From Portulaca oleracea (taxonomy: Eukaryota > Streptophyta > Magnoliopsida > Caryophyllales > Portulacaceae), in contig CM055890.1 of assembly GCA_029582165.1 (NCBI GenBank), positions 11,508,787 through 11,572,786 of the forward strand: 64,000 nucleotides of DNA, in the 5' to 3' direction. The translations under genes were made by a program, and so were the position numbers. Positions within the stretch are counted from its first letter, which is position 1, and each line of letters starts with the position of its first letter. Below, piece after piece: positions 45,701-57,354 of the stretch. Below the pieces are notes generated by a model. That model saw only the letters and a list, made by a program, of their open reading frames with translations, was not told the origin of the DNA and searched no databases.

Positions 45701-48700
45701 CAATTCTTCTGAGTAAAAGCCCTTGGTTAAACACAATTCAGGCTCTATGCTAAGAATAACAAATAATACGGAAACAAAGAGGGTTGTATTGCTAATATTA
45801 CATTACGCAGCATCAGCCATCAGAACGACACCACAAAATGTCAAAAACAATGGGTTCACAGTTCACTAGCCTACTCTGTTCAGTAAGCTGGATGCAACAC
45901 ACACGACAGGTATAAATGAGTGGACAATGGCACTTGTCTTAGACCTTAATTACATGAATCCTAATCATAGTTGCCAGGGTCGGGGATCGGTAGGGGTCGA
46001 GGAATGAAATCGGGATCGAAATCGGTAAATTTTAAAATTCCGGATCGATGGGGGTAGGTTCAGTAGGAACGGTATTTGGGATCGGAATTCGCCGATAATT
46101 TTTTTTTGGATCGATAGGGAGTAATAGTTTTAACAATTTGATCTTCGACAATAGTAATTACCCATTCAAGTATAAATGTATGTTATTTAGTTCAGGTTCA
46201 CTTTTGGGCCACTTTAACAATATACTAAAATTTTTAAACTATTGGGCTTTTTAAAGAGGCCCAAGAAATAATGTACAGCAGCCTAAGCCACTTAATTCGT
46301 TGAATAATATACAGCAGCCCAAAAAACTAAAACCCTAGCAGTAGCAGTGCTGCTGAGGGGAGAGAGAAAGAGAGCAACGCCACTGGGGAAGAGAGCAGCG
46401 TCGCTGAGAACATAGAGATGCCAAACCCAAGTTATTGTATTCTCCATCTGCTTTCTTTAAACTTAAAGAGCATCCATGGCTGCCTTCAACTTATTCGATC
46501 TGTTTTCCCTTTCTTTCATTAGTTAAACTGGGGCCGGTACATTTTCCCGATCTGGATCGCGTTCCCCACCGATTTGGAACGGTTTCTAACTCCGATTGGG
46601 AACATCGATTTGGGATCGGGGATCGGAGGGGGTAGCACCGATTTAGGTAACTATGATCATTAATCTAAGAAATTAATAGAAGTAATTGAGCAATAGCAGT
46701 CTTCATAATGAGCAAAATCAAACTGCAAACAGATAGAATACGGAGAGCTCTAAGCCTGTAACCTGTAATGACAAGAGAGATCCTGCACATTTTCTTTGGT
46801 GATCATCCCAACAGAAAGAAGATTTTAGATAGCACAAACCAAGTTCATTCTTTTCAATTTGATTTATGACGGTTTTAGGAACTGATTATGAGAAAATATC
46901 ATATCAGAAATCAAGGGATTCTCCTTATAACACTGCTAGAAAAAGATGCCTGTCATATCAGCAACTACTCTCATGTGCACTAAACTTTTATTCTTCTTAC
47001 CATGCATCCATGTTAGATATTGTACAATCAGAATCGGATATAGCACTTGAAACCCATGTGTAGGCTAGAAATGGTAAGTTACAAAGTCCCAACACTTAGA
47101 CAACCACAGATTCGGGATTAGTTGAAGTATGGAAAAACAATCCCTATGCATGCAACCTTACCCTCAACAAAGCCAGGGGCTGTTTCTTTGGACTCACTAA
47201 AAGCTTGGTCCGAACGAGTTATACACTTGCACTAATTTGAAGATTGGCCAGAACATGATCAGAACGTGAAACACAAATATAAGATTGTACACAGCACATG
47301 TAACCAAGATAAGAAGGCAAACAGGCCAGAACAATAAGATGTAATTGTTTCTAAAGAACATGACTATAACGCATAGAGGAATTTCTGTAACATAAACCCA
47401 AATCAAAGTACCAAAAAAAATGTAACAAATGCCCTAAAGCTTGGTCAGCAAGACAATAAAGATAAAATCAGACAGCAGTTGTTTCTGTTCATTCAGACTC
47501 AAATCCTCTCTGGAAGCTCGGCGCAGCCACAAAAGACTAGGGCGCACCAGGAGAAACATCCAGGTTGATTGCCTGTCAGAAGTACCTGCTATTTCATCAT
47601 TTTCAATGATCTCTATTCTTGCTAAGTTACGACCAAGCAAACACAAGGAAACCTCACAAGTTCCTCTCATATTTTCTTCCACAATCTGTTAGTACTTGAA
47701 GGTGGTGAACACAACTAATATCAAGATTGTCATATATGTCCACCACAGCATCATCAATATTGATATCACACACACAGATACAAACACACAGACAGATAGA
47801 GAGCGATATCACCAATGATTGAAGCACTTACCAAATCCTGCTTTGTCCTTTCTCATTTGCTTCAGCAGGAATTTGTCATTGGGCAAATTCTCATCACTGA
47901 AGTAATATTCTACCTGCATATGCACATGGACATTTTAGAAGGTTATCTTCAAATATCTGTGATGAAGATACTATGTCCAAGAGTTGCATAGCCAAAGCAA
48001 AACAGGGTTGTTACTAAGAAACCAATCATTTGCACTTGAAGTTGGTCAACTAGCCCAAAAGGCACAATTTTTTGGAACTGTAGTTCTGGCAGAGTATCAG
48101 TTGGTAGCAGTGGAAACTAATGTAGGCTCGCAAAAAGAGTCTCCCTGGTTCACATGTGCAATCAAGTTCTAATTATCCCAGGTTCACATGTACTTTGAAG
48201 GAAACAGTGGAAACTAATGCCTCATAATCAAATCTTAGACTATGCCTGTGTTCAGTTCTAATTATCCGTCCTCTAGACCAACAACAACAAACCCCCAAGT
48301 ACTCCCTCGTTCACTGGGTCAACATGCCCTTGCCAGCATTCTCGCAAGGAAAGAAACAAATTCCACAAGACCCACAAAAACAAAAATCTTCTAAGCCAAT
48401 GTTCCATATTCGTTAAACATGATTATTTCCTATCGAAAGATTGCAACATCACAAAACATTAACATTTGCATATGATTATCGTTTTTGAAATCATTAAAAT
48501 CCCACTTAAGATGACCTTCTAGTCCAATCATTCAACTTCTCCAGAGCCTCATTTGGAGAATCGACAATGTATCCAAGTCAAACTTTTAAACTTCACTTGA
48601 ATAACTCAAATTCCATCACATAAGTTTGCACAACAGTCAGCCATGGCTAGAACAAAATGGCTATTTTTTCGTATTTCTCCATGAAATTCGACAAAAGGAT

Positions 48701-49147
48701 TCCTAATTAAACAAAAAAAAAAGAAGCCTTTCATTTCCTAACATACTCAAAAATAAAGGGTCTAAATTTTTGTTCCCTGTATCATCATGAATCAAGAACG
48801 CCATTGTACTATCATAGAACATAATCAAATGGACCAACATCATTGAACATGATCCCAAAATTAACCAAGGCCCCCTTTTTTTCCCCGATTCATCACCCCC
48901 GAAGAATAAAACAAATAGAGAGACTTGCCTGTTTGATGATCCTCGCTCGAAGCTCCTCTTCCGAGGGTGCCGGAGCCGGAGCCGAAGCCGGAACCGGAAG
49001 GAGGGTTTCGTCGTCGTCTTCGTCGTCGTCGGAGGGCGGCGAGTCATGGAGGAGATCGTCGTCGCCGGCGGATTCGACGGCGGAGACATCTGGAGAATGG
49101 GAGGGAGGTGGTGGGTCAACCGGTGTGATCCCTTCAACGCCCTCCAT
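42772..49147 (-). CDS. LARP6A: LARP6A, La-related RNA-binding protein 6
   Basis: RNA-binding protein with a La module. Eleven exons on the minus strand, all in phase: 48929-49147, 47832-47913, 45595-45689, 45285-45356, 45134-45213, 44954-45038, 44064-44111, 43903-43971, 43675-43809, 43082-43169, 42772-42887 (TAA at 42772-42774). They give 362 residues, somewhat short for plant LARP6A. Residues 1-73 are acidic and proline-rich. La motif about 74-150: VEYYFSDENLPNDKFLL, RKMKKLTKD. RRM about 157-250: VVVENLPEDHS, HAIVEYETVEAAEKA, DWRNGLRVQLL. A basic N-rich linker with RGRNRNKGR follows, then the SUZ-C box PGPRMPDGTRGFTMGRGR (about 339-356). MEGVEG is taken as start because the frame upstream lacks family similarity. 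Introns 1 and 9 appear to use GC donors. Intron 2 (2.1 kb) holds a transposable element. Confidence 0.95.
45478..45572. repeat. C14 and G15 runs facing each other in LARP6A intron 3
   Basis: Bases 45478-45491 are 14 C and 45558-45572 are 15 G, 66 bp apart. In the minus-strand transcript this is poly-C then poly-G, able to pair into a 14-bp GC stem starting 22 nt after the 5' splice site (45594). Confidence 0.9.
45964..46657. mobile_element. Inverted-repeat element with leader-like core in LARP6A intron 2
   Basis: Left end ATCATAGTTGCCAGGGTCGG, inverted right end ATCATAGTTACCTAAATCGG; GGGGATCGG motifs recur on both sides. The flanks CATGAATCC and CATTAATCT may be a decayed 9-bp duplication (7 of 9). 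The core has AAAACCCTAGCAG (46328-46340) followed by GA-rich sequence like a plant leader. No transposase frame. Confidence 0.65.
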
Positions 49148-49301
49148 TGCTGCAGGAGGAGAGAGAAAGGGAGAAGTCGCTGGAAGAGAGAGAGAGAGAA
49201 AGCAAAAACCCTCCCTAGTCCCGCCGGGTCTCACTCGCTTACTCGGCCTCTTCTTCCCTTTTCTCTCTGTCTCTCTCCGTGTTAGGGTGTTGCCGAAGAT
49301 C

Positions 49302-49310
49302 TATATATAG
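49302..49310 (-). promoter_or_regulatory. TATA box of LARP6A
   Basis: TATATATAG on the minus strand, about 155 bp upstream of the LARP6A ATG. Just downstream in transcript direction is ACACCCTAACAC, a telo-box-like word common near plant housekeeping gene starts, then a CT/GA-rich leader. Confidence 0.7.
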
Positions 49311-49311
49311 G

Positions 49312-49544
49312 GCCTCCTGGAAATCCAAGATACTACAACGTCAAGTTTTCTTAATTTTTTTTTCCTTTTTTCTTGTTTTTCAGTTTTCCAGGATTTGAAT
49401 ACCATTTTTCTAGTGGAAGTGCGCTTCATCTAAGATGGACATGGGTTCATGTCCAATGGTTCCCACATAACACACACAATCTCACACGTTTTAACGTGTC
49501 TAACTCTCACACGTATCATAGCACAAACATTTTAAAAACGGATC
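49312..49544. other. LARP6A upstream spacer
   Basis: About 230 bp between the LARP6A core promoter and the 3' tail of the LINE. Contains T-rich sequence and ACACGTTTTAACGTGT (49486-49501), a 16-bp perfect palindrome. No gene. Confidence 0.6.
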
Positions 49545-52500
49545 TTTTTTTTATAAAAGTGAAATATATATATTAATTACTTCACAACATAAATACACAA
49601 ATGGCTCGTCCGATGACTATTTAGACTCACCAAAAACATACCAAAATGGGTGACAACGCGAGGGGCAATATAAAACCAACAAGTAGATATTTGTACAAAT
49701 GAAATCCACACAAGACCTTCCAACACCAGTGACAACAAAATGGTGATGAGTCTCCAAAACATAGGGGTCAGCAAATAAAGAGTGTATTATCAAGATATGA
49801 TCATCTACTTAAAACACCCCTCCACTAACACCACATACTATTACTCAGAATCGTCATCATACTATCTTTGAGCGATGATCTTCTTCTCATAAATATATGT
49901 TTCCTCGTCCAAATGAAGGGCCAGCTTCAACTGCTCTAGAGGATCACAATATTTGACCAACAGTTGCGCCAAATCCTATGAAATGTCCGCCTAAACGGCA
50001 ATTGCAAGATTTATCGAACCTATTACAAAATTCACAACCACCATTCAGTCTCTTTCAAGAAAAGCATGGACATCATCCACAACCTCTCTAAGATAGGGTT
50101 TAGCATATGGACACCTTTTTGAAGTTCCTCAATGACATTGGACTCCAAATCTAGTTCAATATCATTTAACCTTGTTGGGGAGATCTAAGGCAGGAGCCCA
50201 CTTCAACCAGGGCCCATGGTACACAAGTTAAGTGAGGTTTCATCTTAATACTAATTGGTGTTAAGAGAAGTAGCCCATTTGACTTATCTACCATGTCTTT
50301 TCTCTTTACTTTTCCAATGTGGGACATTTTTACTAATAGGTGAATCCAAACAAACCACAACTCTCAAGCATAAGCCAAGGCCTCCCTCAGGTTGAAGAAA
50401 ACAACATGTAGGTGGTAAGGTAAGTAGATCTTGTGTGAAGACTGCAATCCATTGAAGATTATTGTCTCGAATAATTGCAACCCCAATGAAGCAGGCTTAT
50501 CATATTTGATGATAGCCTCAAGTGCGATCTTGAAAACACGGGGGAAGGAGGCCTCCAACTTACAGTTCTTTCTTCGAACTTGAACAGATGATCATCCATG
50601 TACTTGGCCAACCATGAGTCATGACAAATACAATCATAGAAGACTCAGCAGAAATTTGATTTTGTATAGAAACTAATTGATTCTTGGTAATCCAAATATA
50701 CCAACAAGTGCACATGAAGAAGATGTGCCAAAATGGGGAAGGTGAGGTTAACAGGTTAATTTTAATCCACTCCTCGCACCCAACACTAAAGAAAGTAGAC
50801 ATCCAACTTTAGTATTAGAGCTTACTAAGGATATCAGTCCATACAGGTCTGCTCCTAACACATCCATGGATCAAATGTAGATGAGTTTCAGGGAAGACCA
50901 AACAACCTACACAAATAGGATCACAAAATGTAATTAAGCAGCTAACACCTGACCCAAAGGTAATGACTCATGAAGGAACCTCCAAGTATGGTGCTTCATT
51001 TTGGTAGGGAGGTGGACCTTCCAGATTTTTTCAAACAATTAGAGTTGATAAGGGCCTGAACATTAGAGAGAAACTCATATATTTTCGACACATTGAACGT
51101 ATTTGAATTTCCCCATTTCCAAACAAAGGAGTCTCGCGTGCCTATAGTAGGTATTTCATAATGTCAAACTTGACCAATTATGTGTTTAGGAAGACACGAC
51201 TCCAGAACCTTAAGATCTCATTGCCCCTGATCGATAAAGTTTTTAACTCTATGATGTCCCCCAAACTTGGGGGAGTGGGGGAATCAACACTGTGAATGAT
51301 CAAACTTGAGCCAAGCCAATTATCATAACAAAAGGATATTGAACTACCACCCCCTACCTTCTTATAAAAGTGTTTGAGAACACAATCTTTAGCATTAAGG
51401 ATCCCTCTCCAAAGTGCAGAATGATGAGGCCTCGACTAGGCAAACTCAATATTCCTTTTGTTAAGGTATTTAGCCAACATCAATTGAACCCAAGGGATGT
51501 CAGGCTTATAGTAACACTTGTGAAGAAGTTTTTCCATGAAAGATTTGTTCTAAGTGTGAAGAATTTTTAGACCAAGTCCGCCCTTATTTTTTGGTTTGCA
51601 CAAGGTAGACCAGCTCACTTGGGCCATATAGTGTTCCTCTCCTTTTTTTATTCCAAATGAACCTTCGAACATGTTGCTCCATAAGTTTCACAATTTTCAC
51701 AGCAAGGAGCGAGGTCTGCATATGATATATGGGAGTGCGTTGAGAACAAATTTTACTAGAGTTATTTTCCCATCAAGATCAAGGAATTGGCCTTGCCAGT
51801 TAGCTAATTTCTTTTTGAATTTAACAAGCAGGTCCTCATAAGCACTAAATTTTGGTTTATGTGAAACTGGAAGAACACCTAAATACTTTCCAAAGGAGGT
51901 GTTATGAGATATACAGATAGAATTAGCAAGCACATTCCTTAGCCTCCTATGCAAAGACTTTGGAAGAATGATCTGAGACTCTTCTGAACAATTACAAAAC
52001 CTTTTCATGATGGGAACCATTAAGTGAATATTATCCGTAGTGGCTTCGCAAAAAAGAATAACATCGTCAGCATAGAAGATATTGGCAATCTCAAAGGACC
52101 TAAAATTGAAAGGCTTTCATTGCTTAGAATTGGTAGCCTCTTGGATCATGTTGCTTAATCTATTCATATGTAGGGCAAAAATATAAGGAGATAAAGGGTC
52201 ACCTGGTCTTAAACCATGATGAGGGGTACAACAATCACCACTTTGCCCATTCCAGAAGATACTCATTGAATAAGAAATGATACATGTCATTGTAAGATTA
52301 TTTAACTTGGGAGGGAGCTTGGAAGACATTAGAGTATCTGTAATAAAATCCCATTCCAAACTGTCACAAGCCTTGATCAAGTCTATTTTAATGGCTAAGT
52401 CTTTCATTTTGGCATTGCGGTTTACCATTGTATGAGCTACTTCTTTGACAAGCAGGATAGTATAAACAATGTTCCTACTAGGGATAAAACTAGATTGAGA

Positions 52501-53403
52501 TGGGTGAATACATTGATCAAAGATAAGGCTTAACCACCTTGGAAACCACCTTGTAAATAGTAGTATTATAGAAAATGACGTGCCTAAAGTCGGCTACTCT
52601 CTCCACATGATCCTTTTTTTTTTTGGGCAGAAGACAAATAAAGGTTTGATTGAACCTGCTAGTAGTAGCAAGGTTCATGAGGCAGTCGTTAACAAGTCCA
52701 AGAAGCTTATCTTTTATAATCGACTAGGTCATTTTATAGAATTGAGGTTGAATGCCATCAGGACCTGGGGATTTGTAAGAGTTCATTTGAAAAAGGGAGA
52801 AATTAATCTCCTCTAAAATGAACAGATCATCTAGATGAACTTTGTCCTCAAAGAAAGGGACACAAGTGTTAGATGACATGTTAACATTTCTATCAAGTTG
52901 GGATTTGAAGAAATTACTGAAATAGTGGAGAAGCAACTATTTTATTTCGTCATCTCCATTTCCCCAATTGTAACCATCAATTATGTGAAAGGACACTTTT
53001 TTCCTAGTTTGTCTAACCTTTGTGACCATGTGAAACATTGAAAGTACTTAGTGTTATCTTTACAAAACAAAGAGTTAACTCTAGCACGCTGAGCCCAAAT
53101 ACTTTTTCTACATTTCATATAACTTATCATACATAAACTTAATGTTCCTTTGAAGGTTCAAGAGATAAGAAGAAGATTTTTTTTTTCAAAAGGCCTTTTG
53201 GACTCCTTCAAGCCTTCTCCTAAGACAGAACTTCTTAGCTTGTATGTTGCCGAAAACATTTTTATGCAACTCGAGGCTGGAACTTTTAAAATGCTCAAAG
53301 TTGGCAATGATGTCATCATTAGGATCCCAAGCATGGTTAAAGAAATTATTAAAGTTGGGATGCCTACTCCAGGCAACGACACCATGGAAAATAGGTGCGG
53401 ACT
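49545..53403 (-). mobile_element. Decayed L1-type LINE, minus strand, split at its 5' side by an LTR element
   Basis: Domains in transcript order: end of the endonuclease region (53186-53403, WSRHPNFNNFF, HKNVFGNI); start of reverse transcriptase (52724-52936, MNSYKSPGPDGIQPQFYK); core (52117-52428, KIDLIKACDSLEWDFI and GLRPGDPLSPYIF); thumb region (51697-52020, KYLGVLPVSHK, LANWQGQFLDLDGK); zf-RVT (about 50560-51600, FMCTCWYIWITKNQ); RNase H-like end (about 49900-50160). Every domain is broken by stops or shifts. The AT-rich tail near 49545-49575 is the 3' end. The body is cut at 53404 by an LTR, so the 5' half probably lies beyond the right edge. Confidence 0.88.
50160..50352. mobile_element. 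Possible short insertion in the LINE (TRIM or solo-LTR-like)
   Basis: Between the zf-RVT and RNase H parts of the LINE lies non-coding sequence with ATGTCCCACATTGGAAAAGT (minus strand) and ACACCAATTAGTATTAAGAT, words common near ends of small plant LTR elements. No matching second LTR or duplication found; boundaries are rough. Confidence 0.35.
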
Positions 53404-54840
53404 TGTAGATACTGGATTTTGTGCTAGGAAGAGCGCCCCAAAGTAAAAGTGAGGAAAGCAAGAAAGAGACTAGAAGCGATCAAAAGCCACTGGGCTTTTA
53501 TGATGCAAAAGCCACTGCCCACAAATAAAAGCGACCGAGCTGACCACCAGGCCCAAAGCAACGCGGAGGCCCAGAACAGGCTTCAAAAGATAGCCGTATG
53601 ACCTTCTTTGGCCCATAGCTAGCATGTGCACGTTGCCATGTCATCGATTCGCGTGATGAAACAAGCCAAAGTCATCTGGGCCTTCGTTGCTGCCACGTTG
53701 CCATGTCAATAGTTCACGCCTTCGCCCAATCAAGATCCCGCGATACTCGTATTGGCGTCATTGACTTATGTAGAGTCAAAAGCCAAACTACTTTTAAGGT
53801 GATTTAGGGGCATGAAAAGCAGATCATGTCTCGATCCTTCCGTCCGATTACCCCCTCTCCTCACCTATGAATACCCCTTTCCATTCCACCATTCGGATCA
53901 TCCAAAAATCCTCCCAGAAATGCCCATCTCATCTCATACTATTCTTACACAAAAAGCCTTGGTATTATCATCGTATCGGCATCGAGAGAATTCCGACGTG
54001 TTGACTTTGGTTTTCACCCATTTCACCTAAATCCCTTGCATACTTTGTGATCTACACAAAGTTAGATTGTTCATTTATCATCATGTAATCTTGTAACCCA
54101 TTCGTGTTATTCTTGTACATTATTTTGTCAATAATCATCTTATTCGCATGGTATGAATATAACATCGTGAAACCCTTTTAAACTTCTCCCTGCTCCTTTT
54201 CATTTCAATATCAATTTTAGTAGAGGTTGTTTTCAAAATAGGCGAGTCCAATATTTCTTTAACTCTTGGACTCGTAGCCGTACCCCCAGGCTTAGAATTC
54301 GAGCTCACAGGCCGGAGTTTTATCATTTTCCTTGGTTCGTTAATTTTCTTAAATCAACTAGTGACTCCTCTTCTATTCTAACTTGCAAGACTCATTTTTA
54401 TGGCCTTCCTTTTTGTTTGATAGGATAAATTGAAGTTTCTCCCGGCAACAACACCAAAGAGCCAACCGAAGAGGAAATGGGGTAGAATTTAGGCAAGGCT
54501 AGACGACCTAGCCTTCTCTCTGGCCCATTTCCCTAGGTAGTGGGTCTAGTGGACCATTGGCCTGGCCTAGGCAAGGCCAAGGCCGTGTGGCCTACTGGGT
54601 CAGTAGCCTTGGCCCCCTTTTTTTGGCCATGGTGAGGGTGTATGAGCGAACGCGATTTAGTAGTTGGCGATCGATGGGCTTGCCTTTAAATGAGTATAAA
54701 AAGTTAGGATACTTAAACAATCAAAAATTTATATTTCAAAGCAAAGGCATCCTTATTTAAGGATTAAGTAACCTTAGTCGACTCCCAATCACACCTAAGT
54801 AGTGCAATAGGAAAAGTCTCACTTCTCCCAGGAACCTACA
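53404..54840 (+). repeat. 5' LTR of the Tat-type element
   Basis: 1,437 bp starting TGTAGATACTGGATTTTG and ending AGGAACCTACA. The partner LTR is not in the window, so its age cannot be judged. Short open frames inside are not genes. Confidence 0.8.
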
Positions 54841-56030
54841 GATTGGCGACTCCGCCGGAGACTTAAACTTAAAAAGAGGGTAAAATTTGAAAAAATTGAT
54901 TTGTTTGAAATTGTAAAAGGGAGAAAGTTGATTTGTTTCACGATTTTATTATTCAATTAGGCATCTTGCATACCAGGCTACTCTCGGGTCTTTTGACAAG
55001 GGAGCACAAAAGCGTTGGTTTAGGATTATCCTAGGAATTGTCTCGAGAGTGGGCGACCACTGCTTGTGTGATGCACTCTACGTCGCCAAGAATTTGGTCT
55101 CTCCTCTCACCCATGTTACACTCTAATGTTTCCTTGAATTCCAAAGAGCAACACCTCACACACTTTGACTATAAATTCCATATAGGTGAAGTGCACTGGG
55201 GCAAGAACATATGGTACCTCATCTTATCCCGAGCTCAGTAATCCATGAACTTAGAGCCTTGGTTAGGATTAACTCCTCATTTGTATGTTATGTGCTTGTT
55301 GTACACCTTTTGTAAAAAAAATTAAAAAAAGATAAGAGTCAGGCTAGTTTACGTCGGATATTATATTAGCCTGCATAGAATCACCAAATGAGCCAAGAAA
55401 TAAGCCCAGAACAGCAGTAAGGTGGTCCGACCTTTATTTTTTGTGGGCCCATTTCTGACCGGGTGAACCTTATTGTGAGACCCATGCAAGAATTGTAGGC
55501 TAGACGACTTTGGGCCAGTCCTAGCCCAACATTTCTTGCTAGATCACCCAATCGGGATTCATAGGTCCGACTTGTATGTGTTGGTTCTGCTAGGTCCTTT
55601 ATGATATCCCCGTGTCCGAATTTCCATTGTATCTTTTAGTCGGATTCGAGCCCATAAAAAAATGTGTGCAAAGAAAATATATAAGCCCCACAGGACTTGA
55701 TCCAAGTAAGGACCCAATGGTTATTCGTGTTGTACATCATCATGTTAGGTCTATATAGAGTTAGGCCATGCACTCCCAAAAAGTGGGGTGAGTGATCCTT
55801 ATGTCAGCATATAGGTGTCGAGTCCAAGAATTAGGGTCCCATATAGGTCCCTTAAGACATACATGCATCGAGTAGCTAATGTCAGAGTCAATTATCGAGT
55901 CACTAACAAATTTCCATATAAGCAAGATAGGAGATTGCTTCCGCGCCCACATCAAAGCTCCGCGCACCAGTCGATTCATTCCAAATCCAAATTACAACCC
56001 GTCCACCACCCAATCCAGAGCTCGCGATCA
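54841..56030 (+). other. Untranslated leader of the Tat-type element
   Basis: Non-coding. Includes GCATACCAGGCTACTC and GCGTTGGTTTAGGATTATCC (54968-55033), counterparts of GCATACACCGGGCTATTCC and GCGGCGGTTTAGGTTTTC at 25745-25817, and TCAGCATATAGGTGTC (55803-55818), the core word of the array at 27391. Confidence 0.7.
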
Positions 56031-57354
56031 TGACATGGTTGAAGAATGATTCCAGGAGATCCATGTCCAAGGTGTTGAAACTAACATTTCTAAGCAGTTG
56101 GAGGAGTTTTATACCAAGATGTAGGGTTTGGTCTTTGCAAATTCTCTTGAACAAGAGCAAAAGATAGGGAAAAGTTTCATGAGCAACAAAAGGTGATGGA
56201 TGGCATACTGCAGGTCATCATAAAGATAAATGAGAAGTTGGGCTTAAACCCTGAAAGATGATGATGTAGAAATGCACGGGTACGATTCCGAGCCTAAAGT
56301 CATCAAGACGTCTGCAGGTGGTGAGTCTGGAGGTTCAGGTTCATTCAAAGGGAAGTCCAAAACTGCTTCGGAGAATCCCAACGTCGCAGAAGATCCTACT
56401 GTGAAGGCCCTAAAACAAATGTTGGAAAGCCTTACCAAGATAATAAGCAGTATCCCAGCATTCACTGACAAATACACGAATGTACCCCTGTCCATACATC
56501 TGATCATGAAAGTGGCTGACAAAGTGGAGGTACCCAACATCACATTCAGGCCATCTGAGAATCCTAGCCACTGACCACATCGAGGAGTTCATGCGACTAG
56601 CGCCTCTTAACAGGATCGATGTTGACTTGTACTCTACAGTCTTCCCATCTACCCTAGATGGAGAAGCCAAAGTATGGTACCATACCTTGTCACCTCAAGT
56701 CAAGGCTGATTGGAACAAGTTGTTTAAGGCTTTCATCAACCAGTACAGTTGTATCCAAAAGAAGCAAGTCACTATGGATGACTTGACTGCAATGAAGCAA
56801 AGGGATGATGAACCCTTCACTGATTACTTTGAGAGTTGGCACACCAAATTGTCTCACATCAATGAGGTGATACCTTTGCGCCTATAGTGATCTACTTTCA
56901 AGCAAGGTCTTAAGAGAAGCTTGTCTCGTCACTTAGGTTATCAAGTTCTCAATGACTTTGACTACTTGAAGGACATCTGTGTACAATTAGAGGTCATGAA
57001 CAACAAAAAGAACACCTCAGTACCTAGTTGGAAAGGATCTAGCTCCAACAGGAGGGCCACTAGCATGCCTAGCCACCCTTCTAAAATTGTTGAGACTAAC
57101 TCCATCCAATGTCGAGGACCTTTTGTGCCCAAGTATGAGACATACACGCCTTTAGATGTTCTATATGCCTAGGCTCTCGACAGGTTGGTTGAAAAGGGGA
57201 TTCTTGTGTTACCTTTACCAAGTGGTGAACCAGAAATCAAAAGAAAGAATTGGGACTCGAACCAATTAATTCTATCGTTACCATTGTTGTAGAGGACACA
57301 ATACTGAGAAGTGTTGGATCCTTAAGAACAAGATCGAAGACATAATAAGGCCAG
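56031..57354 (+). pseudogene. Gag remnant of the Tat-type element
   Basis: A coiled-coil-like start (56031-56260) with stops is followed by an acidic linker (56275-56574). Then comes the Retrotrans_gag core (56591-56887) with YSTVFPSTLDGEAKVWYHTL, FKAFINQYSCIQKK and TDYFESWHTKL, and a third open part (56921-57172). A zinc-knuckle-like CCRGHNTEKCW precedes the cut at 57355. At least three frame changes or stops; not functional. Confidence 0.8.

Larger units (their letters stand above)
53404..57354 (+). mobile_element. Tat-type Ty3/gypsy retrotransposon, 5' part
   Basis: LTR 53404-54840 runs TGTAG...CTACA, a perfect 5-bp terminal inverse. The primer site TGGCGACTCCGCCGGAGAC starts 3 bp later (54844). 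A long leader follows (54863-56030), then a broken gag. The element is cut at 57355 by an Athila-type LTR, so its pol and 3' LTR are expected past the right edge. It sits inside the LINE at 49545. Leader words match the LARD-like element at 17771. Confidence 0.82.

Noticed and set aside
48843..49310. 155-codon plus-strand open frame
   Set aside because: It is the antisense of LARP6A exon 1 and its leader; GC-rich coding sequence keeps the other strand open.
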